Assembly (NCBI RefSeq): GCF_003574315.2
Contig: NZ_AP025739.1
Location: 6,572,001-6,636,000, forward strand
Reading direction: 5' to 3'
Origin: Capsulimonas corticalis
GTDB lineage: Bacteria > Armatimonadota > Armatimonadia > Armatimonadales > Capsulimonadaceae
DNA length: 64,000 nucleotides
Part shown: positions 52,048-60,214 of the stretch, one piece after another
Layout: every line of letters begins with the position of its first letter
How positions within the stretch are numbered: position 1 is the stretch's first letter
Program-made: the position numbers and the translations under genes
The notes under the pieces: model-generated
Seen by the model: only the letters and a program-made list of their open reading frames with translations
The model's database searches: none
What the model was told of the DNA's origin: nothing

Positions 52048-53625
52048 TTTGAACGCAAACCACTCCAAATTGAACAAATTCCCATCGCCGCCCACATAAA
52101 CCAGACACAGCGTATGCGCGCCCTTCACATGCTCGGTCAGTTCGCACGTTTGGGTCGTCCACGCCTGCCAGTTCCCGGTCGGCGGCGCAGGGCATGTTCC
52201 GATGAGTTTGCCGGTGGGGGTGTCCAGGCGCAATTCGATTTTGCCGCCCGAGCCCGCGCTCGCGACGCGGGCTTTGAACTGCGTCATGCCGGTGAAGTTG
52301 ACGCCTCGGTACACCGTGTAATCTCCATTGGAGATCGAGCCGATGTCCTGACCGCTTTCGCTGCAATTCTCTGTCTTGAGGCCGCCGTGGGAATCGGTAA
52401 ATTCCGACGCCTGGGTTGGAATGACGAGCTTTTGGCCGATGTAGGGAGCGCACAGCGGATCGCCGACGCAGACGCCTTCCCAGCCGATGTACTTTGTCCC
52501 CGAGTAAAAGCTCTCGGCCATCGTATACCCGGAGAGGTAATGGCTCAGGTCGAGCGTGGGAGACGAGGTGCCGTCGAGGATTGGTTCGCCGACATATCCT
52601 TGGCAGCAGGTCACGCCGTGCGCGATGAGGTCGGCGATCAGCGACTGACCGCCCGTGGTCGGCAGGAACGTTCGGCCACCGGTGGAGACTGCGGTGTCGG
52701 CCATGGAGCCTGGCAGGAATCGCAGGGACTGGTACGCCTGCGGATCGTAGTGGCTGTCATTGCTCCCATAGGAGAAGTAGCCGAGCAGGTCGGTTTTGTC
52801 GCCGACAAACTTCTGCGTCATCTCCGTGGTGTGAGGAATGCCGGTCGCCTCCAGAATATCGTTCATCCGAAGCATGTCGCCGAACCAATCGCCCCATGGC
52901 TCCTCGGTGGTGACATTCGTGCTGGGGACGACCAGCGGAAACTTTGTCTTATCGCCCAGGCCAAAATCCGGTTCGATATCGAACAGAATATCGCCTTGGA
53001 TATGTGTGCGCTCCGCCGTCAGGGCTTGGTCGACCAGGCCCATGGCGTCCGCCTGCGTGTAACCGTCCAGGCGCGTCACGAGATACCCGCCGAATTTCGC
53101 ATGAGTGAAGGGCTCGGACGCATGATAGTAGTGGTTCACCCACCCTGTCCCCACGGTTCCCGACCCTACCAGACTGGCCTTCACCGCATTGGGAAGCGTG
53201 GGATAATCGATGGCCGCCAGGTAACTGTCCAGCGACGGCATCTGCGGCCCCTGCCCGCCTTCCCGCTCGCCGGTCCCCGCGTCCCGAATCCGGATCGGAA
53301 CGCCCTTCGTCAGCACGATAAAATTGATATTCTTATGTTGCGCCAGATAGGCGCTCACGGGAGCGGCGATCTTCGCCGTGTAATCGTCGATCGAAATCGT
53401 CTCATCGTCGGTCTTCAGCGCGGAGTCCGCGCAGTGGATCGTGACAACATTGGTAATATGACGCTTCGCCTCATAGTCCTTTGCTACCGTCGTGGAGATC
53501 GGGCTATCGGCGTTATAGACGAGCAGCACTTCGCTCGATTTTCTTTGCGCGTAGGCCGCGCCGGATATGGCGATTGAGGCGAGAACAAACAGTGAAAAAA
53601 CGCGAACGGAGGACGTCATGAGCAT
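51934..53625 (-). CDS. Secreted TIGR03790-family protein with carbohydrate-binding-like domain
   Basis: 563 residues from ATG 53625 (AAAGG seven bases upstream; ATG 53619 is also possible). Signal peptide to about 26 (AAYA|QR). Residues about 30-400 follow the TIGR03790 pattern: 'SSEVLLVYNADSPISTTVAKDYEAKRHI', 'INFIVLTKGVPIRIRD', 'TRLDGYTQADAMGLVDQAL', 'GDILFDIEPD' and a 'GITCCQGYVGEP'-type segment; that family is exported and of unknown function. Residues about 405-525 look like a CBM6-type beta-sandwich ('DYTVYRGVNFTGMTQFKARVASAG', 'GKIELRLDTPTGKLIGTC'). The last ~35 residues (PALRAVLANPPPAFGRPLPP...) are encoded by the inverted repeat, so the original C-terminus was probably near 'LEWFAFKP'. 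It precedes GH95 on the same strand. Confidence 0.78.
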   Translation of the reverse strand: MLMTSSVRVFSLFVLASIAISGAAYAQRKSSEVLLVYNADSPISTTVAKDYEAKRHITNVVTIHCADSALKTDDETISIDDYTAKIAAPVSAYLAQHKNINFIVLTKGVPIRIRDAGTGEREGGQGPQMPSLDSYLAAIDYPTLPNAVKASLVGSGTVGTGWVNHYYHASEPFTHAKFGGYLVTRLDGYTQADAMGLVDQALTAERTHIQGDILFDIEPDFGLGDKTKFPLVVPSTNVTTEEPWGDWFGDMLRMNDILEATGIPHTTEMTQKFVGDKTDLLGYFSYGSNDSHYDPQAYQSLRFLPGSMADTAVSTGGRTFLPTTGGQSLIADLIAHGVTCCQGYVGEPILDGTSSPTLDLSHYLSGYTMAESFYSGTKYIGWEGVCVGDPLCAPYIGQKLVIPTQASEFTDSHGGLKTENCSESGQDIGSISNGDYTVYRGVNFTGMTQFKARVASAGSGGKIELRLDTPTGKLIGTCPAPPTGNWQAWTTQTCELTEHVKGAHTLCLVYVGGDGNLFNLEWFAFKPTPALRAVLANPPPAFGRPLPPTGRVISERVIAGAFR

Positions 53626-53654
53626 GGATCGGCCTTTCGATTACAGGGCGCAAA

Positions 53655-53680
53655 CTCTGTTTACCCTATGGTTTACAGAG
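53655..53680. promoter_or_regulatory. Imperfect palindrome upstream of the TIGR03790 gene
   Basis: CTCTGTTTACC (53655-53665) and GGTTTACAGAG (53670-53680) form a dyad with two internal mismatches, 30 bases upstream of the minus-strand start codon. It is a candidate operator; no clear -10/-35 pair is visible nearby. Confidence 0.35.
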
Positions 53681-53752
53681 ATTACGCCCCGCAGAGCCGA
53701 TTTCCTCCTTGATTCTCTTCCGTCTGGATTTTCGGGGCAACTTCAAGAACCG

Positions 53753-55948
53753 TTACGGGGTAAAGCCCACGTTGCCGGATCCGCTGGTCGTGAAGTTGGC
53801 GGAGGATGCGTTTTTGGTGTACGCCGGCTGCCCGGCGTTCAGGCCCTGAACGATGTCGTCGATGAACGCAGCATTGCCGTGCGCCGACGAGTCGATGACA
53901 ATGCCCGCCAGGCCCGGCGAAGCAATATTATTGTAGTAAATCCCCATATTGGTGCCGGAGAAGATGTCCATGCCGTCGAACATCGAGCCCTGGATCGTGT
54001 TGCCGCAGACCGTCACGTTGTTGACCGAAGTCGTCGTGCCGGTGACGCCGACGCCCATTCCGGGGTACTTGTTGCCATAGCCGAAGCTCCCGCCGCGCAG
54101 GACCGTGTTGCCTTCGATATATCCGGTGAGGAGCGAGCCTGCGGAGCCGTTGCCCGTGAATACTCCGATGCTGATCCCGTACTCCTTCACAGAATCCATG
54201 CACAGGTTGTTCGCCACGAAATCATTGGTCCCGCCATAGATTCCGATGTTGTTCGCCCACCAGGGAGCGACCACCGTGTTGTTCAGGACCGTGATATTAG
54301 TCATCTGCTGCGACGTCGAGTCGTCGTTGATCGCGATGCCGTCATCCCCCGTGCCGCGCACAAAATTGTTCTGCGCCGTCAGGTTGTTGCCGACATTGTT
54401 GGTGTTGCCGTTGTTCAGGTTGATCCCGTCCGCCCAGGTGCTGTCGACACGGCAGTTCTGCACGACGCCGTTCGTCCCGTCCGCCCAAACCCCTGCGCCT
54501 TCGTGCTGGATCCAGAGACTATCGATCAACCAGTTGCTGCCCTTGATATTGATCGCGCCGCCATTGCCGTCGCCCGCGCCGGGCGACAAAGCGACTCCGT
54601 CGATCGCGAAGTTCTTGAGCGTGCAGGAGTACGGTGAAAATACGTTGTTCGTTGAGCTTGCCGGTAGCGGCGGGTTGTAGTAGATGGTGCTGTACCACAT
54701 GCCGGCGCCCTGGATCGTAATCCCATTCGCGCTGAGCCCAGACGTCGTGTTGAGGTAGTAAGTCCCCTGCGGAATCCAAACGCTCTTGCCCTGGGATTGC
54801 GCGTCGTTGATACAGTTCTGGATCGCAGCCGTGCTATCCGAGCCGCTGTTGTTCGCCACCGCGCCATAAGTCGCAATGCTCAGCGAATTCGCCGGCTGAG
54901 TCAGCGCGGCCGGTGGAGCTTCCAGATCGACCACATCGATGTTGTAGTAGGACGCCGAGTTCGCCGAATCTTTCTCCAGTCGGATCGTGCTTCCGGCCGC
55001 GACCCCCGCGCCGGTGATGAACGCATGCGTCTCGTCCCAGAAGATATGTGGATTCCCAGCCGACGGTGATTGGTTGAAGCCGTCGTAGTTCGCGTCCGTC
55101 TCGTAAACCCAGGTCTGCTTGGAGTTGACGTTGATCGCCTGCCGGAACGTTCCGTTCACATAAAGATCGAGTGTGGACGTAACGCCGCCGCCGCCCGACG
55201 AATCTGGAATGGAATAACGAACATTGATCGCATTGATACTATGCCCGGTATTGTTGGTCCACTGCACGTACTGCCCGGTTGCCGCCAGATGCGTGTAGGC
55301 GTGTCCCGAGGCTTCCAACTGCGGACTGGAGAACTTGGTTGTCGGCGGCGCGGTCAGCGAGACCGTCGTGGCTCCGCCGCCCAGCGTCCCGCTCTCTCCT
55401 TCATACGAAACAAACGGCGTCGCCGCGCCGATTTGTACCGGAGTAATGAGCCATTGCTGGTTCGTGTTGGACAGATTGGCGTCCCACTGCCACACGACCG
55501 TCCCATTGGATGTCGATCCCGTATTGTCGAGAGCCTTGCCGCTGGATGCGCAGACCAGCTGATAGTAGCCGCCTCCCGCGCTGTTGATCGTCCACGCCTG
55601 ATTGCTGTTGGTCGTGCTGGACGTATACTGCTTCACAGGGTCGCCATTGGTCGTCGAGCCGCCGTTGTCGAGCGCCATTCCGCTCGTCGCCGAAATTAAC
55701 TGCCACTTCCCGCCGGATAGGCTGATAAATCGCCACTGCTGATTCGAATTGCCCGGCACATTGGTCCATTGCCCCATGTTCGAGCTCAGCGAGGACGAGC
55801 CTCCGTTGTCCAGATATTCGCCGCCCGTCTTGCACTGAAGACGATACAAAGCCCCGGAGCTAAACTGCGCCCGCGCCGGCGTCGCCCAAAACGCCGTGGC
55901 CACGGCGAGCGCGCCGGCGCTCACCAAGATTGCGATAGTAGTCTTCAA
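53753..55948 (-). CDS. Secreted ricin-CBM-beta-helix enzyme, GH87-like (alpha-1,3-glucanase/mycodextranase type)
   Basis: 731 residues from ATG 55948; signal peptide to about 27 (PARA|QF). Residues about 28-168 are a ricin-B-like lectin domain with three NQQW-type repeats. Residues about 175-345 are a CBM35/CBM6-like sandwich ('YEGESGTLGGGATTV', 'ATGQYVQWTNNTGHSINAINVRYSIPD'). From about 350 a right-handed parallel beta-helix begins ('ATYGAVANNSGSDSTAAIQNCIND', 'VWIPQGTYYLN', 'TIQGAGMWYSTIYY'). It includes 'WADGINLNNG', 'VRGTGDDGIAIND' and 'ANNIGIYGGTND', which match my memory of GH87 enzymes and carry candidate catalytic aspartates. GH87 enzymes hydrolyse alpha-1,3-glucan of fungal walls. 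Own consensus promoter at 56128-56156. Pectate-lyase or GH28 assignment is the alternative. Confidence 0.75.
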   Translation of the reverse strand: MKTTIAILVSAGALAVATAFWATPARAQFSSGALYRLQCKTGGEYLDNGGSSSLSSNMGQWTNVPGNSNQQWRFISLSGGKWQLISATSGMALDNGGSTTNGDPVKQYTSSTTNSNQAWTINSAGGGYYQLVCASSGKALDNTGSTSNGTVVWQWDANLSNTNQQWLITPVQIGAATPFVSYEGESGTLGGGATTVSLTAPPTTKFSSPQLEASGHAYTHLAATGQYVQWTNNTGHSINAINVRYSIPDSSGGGGVTSTLDLYVNGTFRQAINVNSKQTWVYETDANYDGFNQSPSAGNPHIFWDETHAFITGAGVAAGSTIRLEKDSANSASYYNIDVVDLEAPPAALTQPANSLSIATYGAVANNSGSDSTAAIQNCINDAQSQGKSVWIPQGTYYLNTTSGLSANGITIQGAGMWYSTIYYNPPLPASSTNNVFSPYSCTLKNFAIDGVALSPGAGDGNGGAINIKGSNWLIDSLWIQHEGAGVWADGTNGVVQNCRVDSTWADGINLNNGNTNNVGNNLTAQNNFVRGTGDDGIAINDDSTSQQMTNITVLNNTVVAPWWANNIGIYGGTNDFVANNLCMDSVKEYGISIGVFTGNGSAGSLLTGYIEGNTVLRGGSFGYGNKYPGMGVGVTGTTTSVNNVTVCGNTIQGSMFDGMDIFSGTNMGIYYNNIASPGLAGIVIDSSAHGNAAFIDDIVQGLNAGQPAYTKNASSANFTTSGSGNVGFTP

Positions 55949-56127
55949 AACAACACTCCTCCATCGGATAATTCGAACCCGGCCTCACGATCATCGCCTG
56001 CCCAAACGCTTGCATTCCACTGAATTGCAATAATATCAACAAAACACATCTCAAGAATCCGCCTGAACTCCGCCGAAAGAGATATAATACTCATCGGACA
56101 ACAACGACAACCTTCCGGGACACGCCC

Positions 56128-56156
56128 ATTATACCCTAGTGTTTTTATCGTGTCAA
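56128..56156 (-). promoter_or_regulatory. Perfect consensus promoter for the GH87-like gene
   Basis: On the minus strand TTGACA (56156-56151), 17 bases, TATAAT (56133-56128). The leader to the ATG at 55948 would be about 173 bases, long enough for post-transcriptional control, and contains no obvious gene. Confidence 0.75.
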
Positions 56157-56176
56157 GAAATAATATTGGACTCTCC

Positions 56177-56461
56177 ATGACCACCATCACGCTGGACCTG
56201 ACCACAGCCGAACTGGCGCTGCTCCATCGCCGCGCCGACGCCGACGGCGTCACCATCATCGCGGTTTTGCACACCCTCATCGCCCAGCTCGCACCGCAAG
56301 CGCCGGCGGAGCCGCCGCGCGATTTCGGCGCCGCCCTCAGCGCCCTGCGCGGCGAACCCATGAGCGACGATCCCGAGGAGATCGCCGAACGCGAGCGGGA
56401 AAACACGGAGATGCAAAACAACATCGCGCGCTGGCGCGCGGAGCAGGACTTAGAAAAGTGA
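56177..56461 (+). CDS. Small antitoxin-sized hypothetical protein
   Basis: 94 residues from ATG 56177; no strong ribosome-binding site. The first third reads TTITLDLTTAELALLHRRAD followed by a helix (GVTIIAVLHTLIAQLAP), reminiscent of a ribbon-helix-helix strand-helix-helix N-terminus. The rest is acidic and helical ('SDDPEEIAERERENTEMQNNIARWRAEQDLE'). That layout (DNA-binding N-terminus, extended acidic tail) is common in type II antitoxins, but no toxin gene is adjacent: the next gene is a convergent ATPase and the divergent neighbour is the GH87-like enzyme. Treat function as unknown. Confidence 0.5.
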   Translation: MTTITLDLTTAELALLHRRADADGVTIIAVLHTLIAQLAPQAPAEPPRDFGAALSALRGEPMSDDPEEIAERERENTEMQNNIARWRAEQDLEK

Positions 56462-56476
56462 GAAGTCAATCGAAAG

Positions 56477-58975
56477 CTATTTTGTTACCTTGCCTCGATG
56501 ATAAACCACTTGCCGTGCATTCGCCGATGCAACAAAATGCGCTATATTACGCGGTGAGACTTCCACACCGTTAGGTATCTGTTTGCAGCCTATGAATTCG
56601 ATTGCGTTTTCGGGTTTAATATTGTTGATGTAATAATTTGAAATTTTTACATTCTGAAACGTGCTGCTTTTGAAATGAATGGGACGCATGCCATCAATCA
56701 CCACATTCCGCAATTGCGCGTTTGAAAAATCAATTCGTACCGAATTCGCCTTCGTATACTCGTTGAGTGGATTTTTCAAATCGAAACTCGGCCTTTCTGC
56801 TACAGGGCGTATGAGTTGGATATTCTCAAAGGGACCAACATATGTATAAACATAACTATCGGATGAATCCGGAGGGGTGCTAAATTCACAGTCAATTAAT
56901 TTTGAATTACGCCAGTCCTTCATTCCAGAAAGTGAATCTCGGTAAAAAGAACAACGAATAAACGTTGTGTGATCTATGTAACAGCTATTTTCCCAAGAAA
57001 AGGCATCCATTAGTCTCCCAAACGCAAACCTAGGACTTCTGAGTTTACGTGGATAATTCCTCAAATCGATATCCACAACTTTCATATCCGAAAGATCCAC
57101 TGCCCTAATATATCGGGCATTAATGCACCATTGAGTACAGTTGGTCTTGAATAAATCCCAATCAGACACCTGACGCATATCGCTAAACGCGGTGTTTTCG
57201 TTGCTGGCGTAATAATATCGGTTCTGCTCAAAATTACCGAACATCCACATCAATAATGCAATCACTCCGCCGATTAATAACAATGCCGCATATATCCATG
57301 TAAAGGAGATCAATCCCGCTGAGAAGTAATGCGGGATAGCGAGCGTAACTAGGCGCATACGTTTTCTGCGGTCAACAGACAAACGTGAAAGTCGGAATCT
57401 AAACTTTCCCATACTGTAATTCAGACGCGCCGCTAAGAAAATACCGCTTAGAGCCGATGTACAGAGAATTACGATTGCTGCTGCGAGCATAACGAGCGTG
57501 TAGAGGTAGATTAAACATGGACTGATAGCAAAAGTACGAAAAAGTAGAAACATGGCGATCAGCCACACACCAGAGAGCAGTGGAAGGTTCGTAAATTTGA
57601 GAACGAGAAAGTCGGAATCCACTGCGGTAGGATCAATTCCTGCATTTTCCGCATATCGTATCTGCCGAACAGACCATCGCTTCACTCGCGCGGAAATAAG
57701 CGGCTCATATGATCCCTTAAATAGCTTCATAACGACAAGATTAAGTTTGCGGACGAAAAGACTGTCTGGCAATAAATCTGAAATTAACGTATGCTGTCCA
57801 AATGTTTGAAAAATTTGATCGTGATAAGGTACATAACATAGGATCGAGCCATTGATCGTCTTGGAGATAGTCTGTTCATACATTGCCGCAAGATGGGGAA
57901 TCTTCTGATTGGAACGGACACGGTTTATGATAAGATGAATAATAGGTTGGAATTTGGACTCCGCCAGGGCGGATTTCAGGTGGTCGAGGAGGGTCAGCGT
58001 GCCAGAGAACGTAACTATATCAGGTTCATTGACCAGAATCGTCTGGTCGGCAAGAGCTGCACTCGCCGTCGTAAGACGGTCGATGCCACAAAAGCAATCG
58101 AGGATCACGCAATCAAAGCGATGGCGACTGACTAATATTCGAATTTGTTCGCGTAGTAGAAAGATTAAATGTTCTACGGTAATGGACGGATCTAGTGTAG
58201 GATGTTCCTGAGGACGTGCAGAAGGTATGAAATAGTATTGATCCTTCACCATGATAAGATCTTTCAATGGAACAGCTTCGAGACTTGCTCCACCCAGCAG
58301 ATGCGCAGTTGTCAGATATGTTCGCCCTGGCCTAACGCAAGACGAAAAAAGTCCTGTTGCACCTCGGTTACTAAAGTCCAAGTCAATGACGAGAACACGT
58401 GCATTAGCCTTGCAAATCACATTGGCGATGTTAGTCGATATTGTGGTCTTCCCGCATCCTCCTTTTCCACTTGTCACCGCGATTACAGGGACGTTAATCG
58501 GGGATACTTCACTGATGTGTGGCATGCCAGGCAACCATTGAATCGGCACCTTTTTAAGGAACTCCTCACTGTGCCTTGTGGAATTGAGCTTTTCCTCCCC
58601 CGTTGCCTTTCGGTTCCAATAATATGCAATTGCGATAAATAGGGCGATGAACAAACCCAGACTATCTACTGCAAAAACACTGAATTTCAGGATCTCGATA
58701 CTGCCTGTGACACTGGTATGTGAGAGACTAAAGCAGCAGAGAACGAACGTCAGGACAATCATTGTCAGGCAAATGAAATAGAATTGCTTCAGAGGAGTTT
58801 GTTCCGCCAACCATTGACTGAGACCACGAAGGGAGCTCAATCCCGTGACAGCAGCCTCCATAATATCACGTAGGGATTGAGGCTTTGTTGATTCGCTTGC
58901 CGTAGGTTCAGCCTTAGTTTGTAGATCTGATGGATTAGATAAAGTTGGATCATTTTGTTCATGTTTGATAGGCAT
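56477..58975 (-). CDS. Membrane-anchored MinD/ParA-like ATPase with pentapeptide-like C-terminal domain
   Basis: 832 residues from ATG 58975, behind a fine GAGGAGA. After a polar 50-residue tail, two helices ('FYFICLTMIVLTFVLCCFSL', 'FAVDSLGLFIALFIAIAYYW') lead to a MinD/ParA-type ATPase (about 155-420). It has the deviant Walker A GKGGCGKTT near 169, 'RVLVIDLDFSNRGATGLF' (Walker A' side), 'FDCVILDCFCGID' (Walker B region) and 'LIINRVRSNQ' (nucleotide specificity). Around 465-580 come about four more helices. The C-terminal 220 residues hold irregular A(D/N)LxN-like repeats ('IDFSNAQLRNVVIDGMRPIHFKSSTFQNVKISNY'), as in pentapeptide-repeat sheets. Composition is about 45% GC, well below most neighbours, suggesting transfer. 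I know no named family with this layout. An anchored spatial-positioning or capsule-export-type switch is speculation. Confidence 0.72.
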   Translation of the reverse strand: MPIKHEQNDPTLSNPSDLQTKAEPTASESTKPQSLRDIMEAAVTGLSSLRGLSQWLAEQTPLKQFYFICLTMIVLTFVLCCFSLSHTSVTGSIEILKFSVFAVDSLGLFIALFIAIAYYWNRKATGEEKLNSTRHSEEFLKKVPIQWLPGMPHISEVSPINVPVIAVTSGKGGCGKTTISTNIANVICKANARVLVIDLDFSNRGATGLFSSCVRPGRTYLTTAHLLGGASLEAVPLKDLIMVKDQYYFIPSARPQEHPTLDPSITVEHLIFLLREQIRILVSRHRFDCVILDCFCGIDRLTTASAALADQTILVNEPDIVTFSGTLTLLDHLKSALAESKFQPIIHLIINRVRSNQKIPHLAAMYEQTISKTINGSILCYVPYHDQIFQTFGQHTLISDLLPDSLFVRKLNLVVMKLFKGSYEPLISARVKRWSVRQIRYAENAGIDPTAVDSDFLVLKFTNLPLLSGVWLIAMFLLFRTFAISPCLIYLYTLVMLAAAIVILCTSALSGIFLAARLNYSMGKFRFRLSRLSVDRRKRMRLVTLAIPHYFSAGLISFTWIYAALLLIGGVIALLMWMFGNFEQNRYYYASNENTAFSDMRQVSDWDLFKTNCTQWCINARYIRAVDLSDMKVVDIDLRNYPRKLRSPRFAFGRLMDAFSWENSCYIDHTTFIRCSFYRDSLSGMKDWRNSKLIDCEFSTPPDSSDSYVYTYVGPFENIQLIRPVAERPSFDLKNPLNEYTKANSVRIDFSNAQLRNVVIDGMRPIHFKSSTFQNVKISNYYINNIKPENAIEFIGCKQIPNGVEVSPRNIAHFVASANARQVVYHRGKVTK

Positions 58976-59423
58976 AAAACTCTCCTCACGATATCATATT
59001 GGATTGTAATTGCTAAACGCCCAGAAATAGTTTTATTAGGTCAGGCGCTTTGTTAGTCGTGTGAACAATTCGTTCGACCTCCACTATCGTCAGAAATTAG
59101 AAACAGCTAATGATAATATCGATGTATCGGTCATTTGTAATCAATATGATTGATTGCTTTTTGATTAAATATTAAGCAGGCTTAAAAACAGAGATTGAGT
59201 AATTAATATCAATAACAACATTAACTATCGAATAATATTAAATAAAACTTGAATTTAAGTTAGTAAGGGTTTATACTTAATGTCCTTAGATATAGTTACG
59301 CTTGATAGGACATTATACTACCATTAGTCGTTGATAGTATAATATTTCGGAGATTTCACTAAACCAAATCTTGATTATTTCCAAAATGTATAACACGGCG
59401 CCGATGATTTCCCGTCCCGAGAG
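58976..59423. other. AT-rich intergenic region
   Basis: About 450 bases of clearly AT-rich DNA with no open frame of note. It contains an ATTATACT/AGTATAAT dyad (59312-59319 and 59336-59343) and several TTAATAT/AATATTA runs. It lies between the low-GC ATPase gene and a return to GC-rich coding sequence. No tRNA, attachment-site repeat or mobile-element end was recognised. Confidence 0.6.
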
Positions 59424-59462
59424 TTGTCCTTATTATTGAACGCACATCGCGTGAAAGGACAA
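59424..59462 (+). promoter_or_regulatory. Possible Shine-Dalgarno-sequestering hairpin before the SDR gene
   Basis: TTGTCCTT (59424-59431) is the exact complement of AAGGACAA (59455-59462). The second arm contains the AAAGGA ribosome-binding site of the SDR gene (ATG 59471). Folding would hide the site; a 23-base loop makes the hairpin modestly stable. Confidence 0.35.
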
Positions 59463-59470
59463 TTTTCCAA

Positions 59471-60214
59471 ATGCAGCTTGAGAACAAGAATGTGGTCGTC
59501 ATCGGCGGGAGCCGGGGACTGGGACGAGTGATCGCGCAGACGGCGCAGCAGGAAGGCGCTCGGGTTTTGGTGGTGGCGCGGGGCGAGGATTCGCTGGCGG
59601 AGGTTGAGCGCGATTTGCCGGGGGTTCAGACCCTGACGGCGGATGCGACGCGGGAGGAGACGCCAGGGAAGGTCTTCCGGGCGCTTCGGCCGGATGTGCT
59701 GGTGGTGTGCGGCGGGGCGATGCCTCCGTTGTCGCCGATCCACGAGCAGACGTGGGAGGAGTTCTCACGGAACTGGGATTCCGACGTGCGGTCGTCGTTT
59801 CTCTTCTGCCAGGCCGCGCTGAAGCTGCCGCTCGCGCCGGGCGCGGTGATCATCCTGATCTCCAGCGGCGCGGCGGTGGCGGGATCAGCGATCTCCGGAG
59901 GATACGCGGGATCGAAGCGCACGCAGATGTTTATGGCGGATTACTGCCAGAGCGAATCCGAACGCGCCGATCTGGGTCTGCGATTTGTGGCGATCGCGCC
60001 GGGGCGCATTATGGCTGAGACGGAGTTGGGCAAGGCGGCGATTGCGGGGTATGCGGCGCGCCTGGGGATCTCGGAGGCGGATTTCATTCAAAGCATGGGA
60101 TTCCCGCCGACACTGCAGCAGGTCGCGGACGCGTTGGTCGAGGCCGCGACGACGCCTGGAGCCAAGTCGGGGAATGTCTTCCTCGTTTCTGGGAAGGGAG
60201 TGGAGCCGTTTTGA
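59471..60214 (+). CDS. SDR-family NAD(P)-dependent oxidoreductase
   Basis: 247 residues. Rossmann-fold short-chain dehydrogenase: cofactor loop VVVIGGSRGLGRVIAQ at the N-terminus (G-x-x-x-G-x-G), 'LTADAT' acidic strand end, 'VLVVCGGAMPP' in place of the usual NNAG, catalytic Ser in 'VIILISSGAAV' and the Y-x-x-x-K pair in GYAGSKRTQMF, and 'APGRIMAETE' after it. Cytosolic. The TGA stop overlaps the TTG of the sigma-factor gene, so the two are translationally linked. Oxidoreductases encoded beside SnoaL-tailed ECF sigma factors are a known pairing, so this enzyme may be the sigma factor's target or signal source. Substrate unknown. Confidence 0.9.
   Translation: MQLENKNVVVIGGSRGLGRVIAQTAQQEGARVLVVARGEDSLAEVERDLPGVQTLTADATREETPGKVFRALRPDVLVVCGGAMPPLSPIHEQTWEEFSRNWDSDVRSSFLFCQAALKLPLAPGAVIILISSGAAVAGSAISGGYAGSKRTQMFMADYCQSESERADLGLRFVAIAPGRIMAETELGKAAIAGYAARLGISEADFIQSMGFPPTLQQVADALVEAATTPGAKSGNVFLVSGKGVEPF

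Noticed and set aside
56177-56461. Toxin-antitoxin system
   Set aside because: Only an antitoxin-like small protein is present; neither neighbour resembles a toxin (PIN, RelE, MazF, HicA and similar were considered).
59312-59343. ATTATACT/AGTATAAT dyad considered as mobile-element end or attachment site
   Set aside because: No matching copy on the other side of the AT-rich ATPase gene, and no integrase or transposase; in AT-rich DNA such an 8-bp dyad can arise by chance.
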